From Deltaproteobacteria bacterium (GTDB taxonomy: Bacteria; Myxococcota; Myxococcia; Myxococcales; 40CM-4-68-19), in the NCBI GenBank assembly GCA_005879315.1, contig VBLC01000039.1, positions 1 to 64,000 on the forward strand: DNA of 64,000 bases, read 5' to 3'. The notes beneath the pieces are model-generated. The model saw only the letters and a program-made list of their open reading frames with translations. It ran no database searches and was not told where the DNA came from. Within the stretch, counting starts at the first letter, position 1; every line of letters starts with the position of its first letter. The position numbers and the translations under genes were made by a program. This document shows positions 60,614 through 64,000 of this stretch, piece after piece.

Positions 60614-62018
60614 ACCGCGGACGCTGTTCGAGAAGATCTGGGAGGCGCATCTCGTCTCCGCCGAGACGGAGGAGACGCCGGCCGTCCTCTACGTCGATCT
60701 CCACCTGGTGCACGAGGTGACTTCGCCGCAGGCGTTCGCGGTCTTGCGCGAGCGCGGGCTCAAGGTGCGGCGGCCGGAGCGGACGGTGGCGACGATGGAT
60801 CACTCGACGCCGACCACTCCCGGCCGCTTCGTCGTCGAGGACGCGCAGTGTGCGGCGCAGCTGGCCGAGCTGCAGGCGAACTGCAGCGAGCACGGCATCG
60901 AGCTGCACGCGCTCGGCAGCGAGCAGCAGGGGATCGTCCACGTCATCGGGCCGGAGATGGGCCTCACCCAACCGGGCATGACCATCGTCTGCGGCGACAG
61001 CCACACCTCGACGCACGGGGCGTTCGGCGCCTTCGCCTTCGGCATCGGCACGAGCGAAGTCGCGCACGTGCTCGCCACCCAGTGCCTCCTGCAGCGGCGG
61101 CCGCGCACGCTGGAAGTGCGCGTGGAAGGCAGGCTGCGGCCCGGCGTGTCAGCGAAGGATCTGATCCTCGCCGTCATCGCGCGGCTGGGAATGGCCGGCG
61201 GCGCCGGCCACGTCATCGAGTACTCCGGCCCCGCCATCCGCGCGCTCTCGATGGAAGAGCGGATGACTGTGTGCAACATGTCGATCGAGGCGGGAGCGCG
61301 TGCCGGCCTGATCGGCCCCGACGACGCGACCTTCCAGTACCTCGCAGGCCGGCCGCGGGCGCCGCGCGCCGAGGCTTGGGAAGAGGCCCTCGCGCTCTGG
61401 CGGACGCTGACTTCCGATCCGGGTGCCCGCTACGACCGCAGCCTCACCATCGACGCCGCCGCGCTGGAGCCGACGGTGACGTTTGGAACCAATCCATCCA
61501 TGTCCGCTCCGGTCGTCGGCGCCGTGCCCGATCCGCAGTCGCTGCAGGAGCCGGCCTCACGCGCAGCGCTGGAGCGCGCGCTCGAGTACATGGGTCTGCG
61601 TCCCGGGCAGCGCCTCCTCGGCCATCCCATCGAGGTGGTCTTCATCGGCAGCTGCACCAACTCGCGCCTCGAGGATCTGCGCGCCGCGGCCTCGCTCCTG
61701 CGGGGAAGGAAAGTCGCGCCGCGCGTACGCGTGCTGGTCGTGCCCGGATCGCGGCAGGTCAAGCGCGCCGCGGAGCAAGAGGGGCTCGACCAGGTCTTTC
61801 GCGAGGCCGGCGCCGAGTGGCGCGAGCCGGGCTGCTCGATGTGCATCGCGATGAACGGCGACCAGCTGCGGCCCGGCCAGGCGGCGGTCAGCACCAGCAA
61901 CCGCAACTTCGAGGGCCGCCAGGGACCCGGCGGACGGACCTTTCTCGCCAGCCCGCTGACGGCCGCAGCCGCAGCGATCAAAGGCGCCATCGCCGACCCG
62001 CGCGAGCTGCTGAGGTGA
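60600..62018 (+). CDS. leuC: 3-isopropylmalate dehydratase large subunit
   Basis: 472 residues from a GTG preceded by GGAGG within the leuA end. Aconitase-family: [20 protein letters not shown], iron-sulfur cysteines in [13 protein letters not shown] and [10 protein letters not shown]. With LeuD it isomerises 2- to 3-isopropylmalate. Confidence 0.96.
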   Translation: MAQSEPRTLFEKIWEAHLVSAETEETPAVLYVDLHLVHEVTSPQAFAVLRERGLKVRRPERTVATMDHSTPTTPGRFVVEDAQCAAQLAELQANCSEHGIELHALGSEQQGIVHVIGPEMGLTQPGMTIVCGDSHTSTHGAFGAFAFGIGTSEVAHVLATQCLLQRRPRTLEVRVEGRLRPGVSAKDLILAVIARLGMAGGAGHVIEYSGPAIRALSMEERMTVCNMSIEAGARAGLIGPDDATFQYLAGRPRAPRAEAWEEALALWRTLTSDPGARYDRSLTIDAAALEPTVTFGTNPSMSAPVVGAVPDPQSLQEPASRAALERALEYMGLRPGQRLLGHPIEVVFIGSCTNSRLEDLRAAASLLRGRKVAPRVRVLVVPGSRQVKRAAEQEGLDQVFREAGAEWREPGCSMCIAMNGDQLRPGQAAVSTSNRNFEGRQGPGGRTFLASPLTAAAAAIKGAIADPRELLR

Positions 62019-62020
62019 GG

Positions 62021-62550
62021 ATGGAACCGTTCAAGACGCTCGAGTCGCGCACGGTCGTCGTCGCCCGCCCCGACATCGACACCGACCAGATCATCCCCGC
62101 GCGCTTTCTCAAGGGCACGACGCGCACGGGGCTGGGCAAGCATCTCTTCGCCGGCTGGCCGGACTTTCCTCGCGACGAAGGCGCGCGCGTTCTCGTCGCC
62201 GGGCCGAACTTCGGCTGTGGCTCCTCGCGCGAGCACGCCGCCTGGGCGCTCGTCGATTACGGCTTCCGCGCCGTGGTCAGCTCCTCCATCGCCGACATCT
62301 TCCGCGCCAACGCGCTCAAGAACGGCCTCTTGCCCGTCGCGGTCGACGAAGCCATGCACCGGCGGCTGGTCGCCCGCCCCGGAGCGCGCGTCATCATCGA
62401 TCTGGCGCAGCGCACGCTCGAGTTCGAAGGGGCTCGGGTGACGTTCGCGATCGATCCTTTCGCCCGCCGCTGCCTCTTGGACGGCACCGACGAGCTGGGC
62501 TTCTTGCTCGCCCAACAGAACGCCATCGCCGCGCACGAGAAGGAGCGCGC

Positions 62551-62557
<7 letters not shown>
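62021..62557 (+). CDS. leuD: 3-isopropylmalate dehydratase small subunit
   Basis: 178 residues. [33 protein letters not shown] and [18 protein letters not shown] are all conserved. It starts two bases after leuC and overlaps leuB by seven. Confidence 0.96.

Positions 62558-64000
<1,443 letters not shown>

Overview
The window is high-GC DNA, densely coding on both strands, with most genes in long runs that overlap by 1-4 bases. The mix of type IV pilus motor ATPases beside a Ser/Thr kinase, an alternative complex III/caa3 respiratory cluster, a GAF-PAS-GGDEF-EAL protein and a TonB-dependent receptor carrying its own TonB-like domain suggests an aerobic soil bacterium of the Myxococcota (former Deltaproteobacteria). 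That assignment is inference from gene content; no rRNA or tRNA is visible.

Layout. 1-3 kb: edge of a kinase-like protein, a transaldolase with C-terminal EF-hands, a cysteine-peptidase-like lipoprotein and a small Spy/CpxP-like protein. 3-13.1 kb (minus): a compact run encoding a HEAT-repeat/PilT fusion, a normal PilT, a TPR-like Ser/Thr kinase, a PAP2 phosphatase, phosphoglucomutase and an acyl-CoA dehydrogenase. 13.2-15.2 kb: SGNH hydrolase, a small membrane protein and an aldo/keto reductase. 15.3-27.4 kb (plus): a respiratory operon with actABCDEF (alternative complex III), a small membrane protein, an SCO1-type copper chaperone and the four caa3 oxidase subunits. 27.4-31.3 kb (minus): a DUF2795-like protein and a TonB receptor/lipoprotein pair. 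31.4-40.6 kb: cyclic-di-GMP enzyme, DPP-IV-like peptidase, M48 peptidase, an unknown exported Cys-rich protein, an aminotransferase and an orphan amino-acid/urea-type binding protein.

40.6-56.6 kb is the nitrogen region: glnK-amt, a divergent NifA/NtrC-type sigma-54 activator, a REP-type (RAYT) transposase beside its own short-repeat cluster, and an eleven-gene minus-strand operon urtA-porin-urtBCDE-ureD-ureAB-ureC-ureF-ureG for urea uptake and hydrolysis. The amt and urtA promoters carry the same -24/-12 sigma-54 signature. Each is followed upstream by four AT-rich dyads of the form KAC-N6-GTN arranged as two pairs. The two sites of every pair are exactly 30 bp apart, and the pairs lie at nearly the same distances from the promoter at both loci. 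This shared enhancer architecture looks like the control system of a local urea/ammonium regulon and is the most interesting find.

56.58-64 kb (plus): ilvB-ilvN-leuA-leuC-leuD-leuB-ilvC (the last cut by the window edge), preceded by a Leu/Val-rich leader peptide, a strong intrinsic terminator and a competing antiterminator: a classical ribosome-mediated attenuator.
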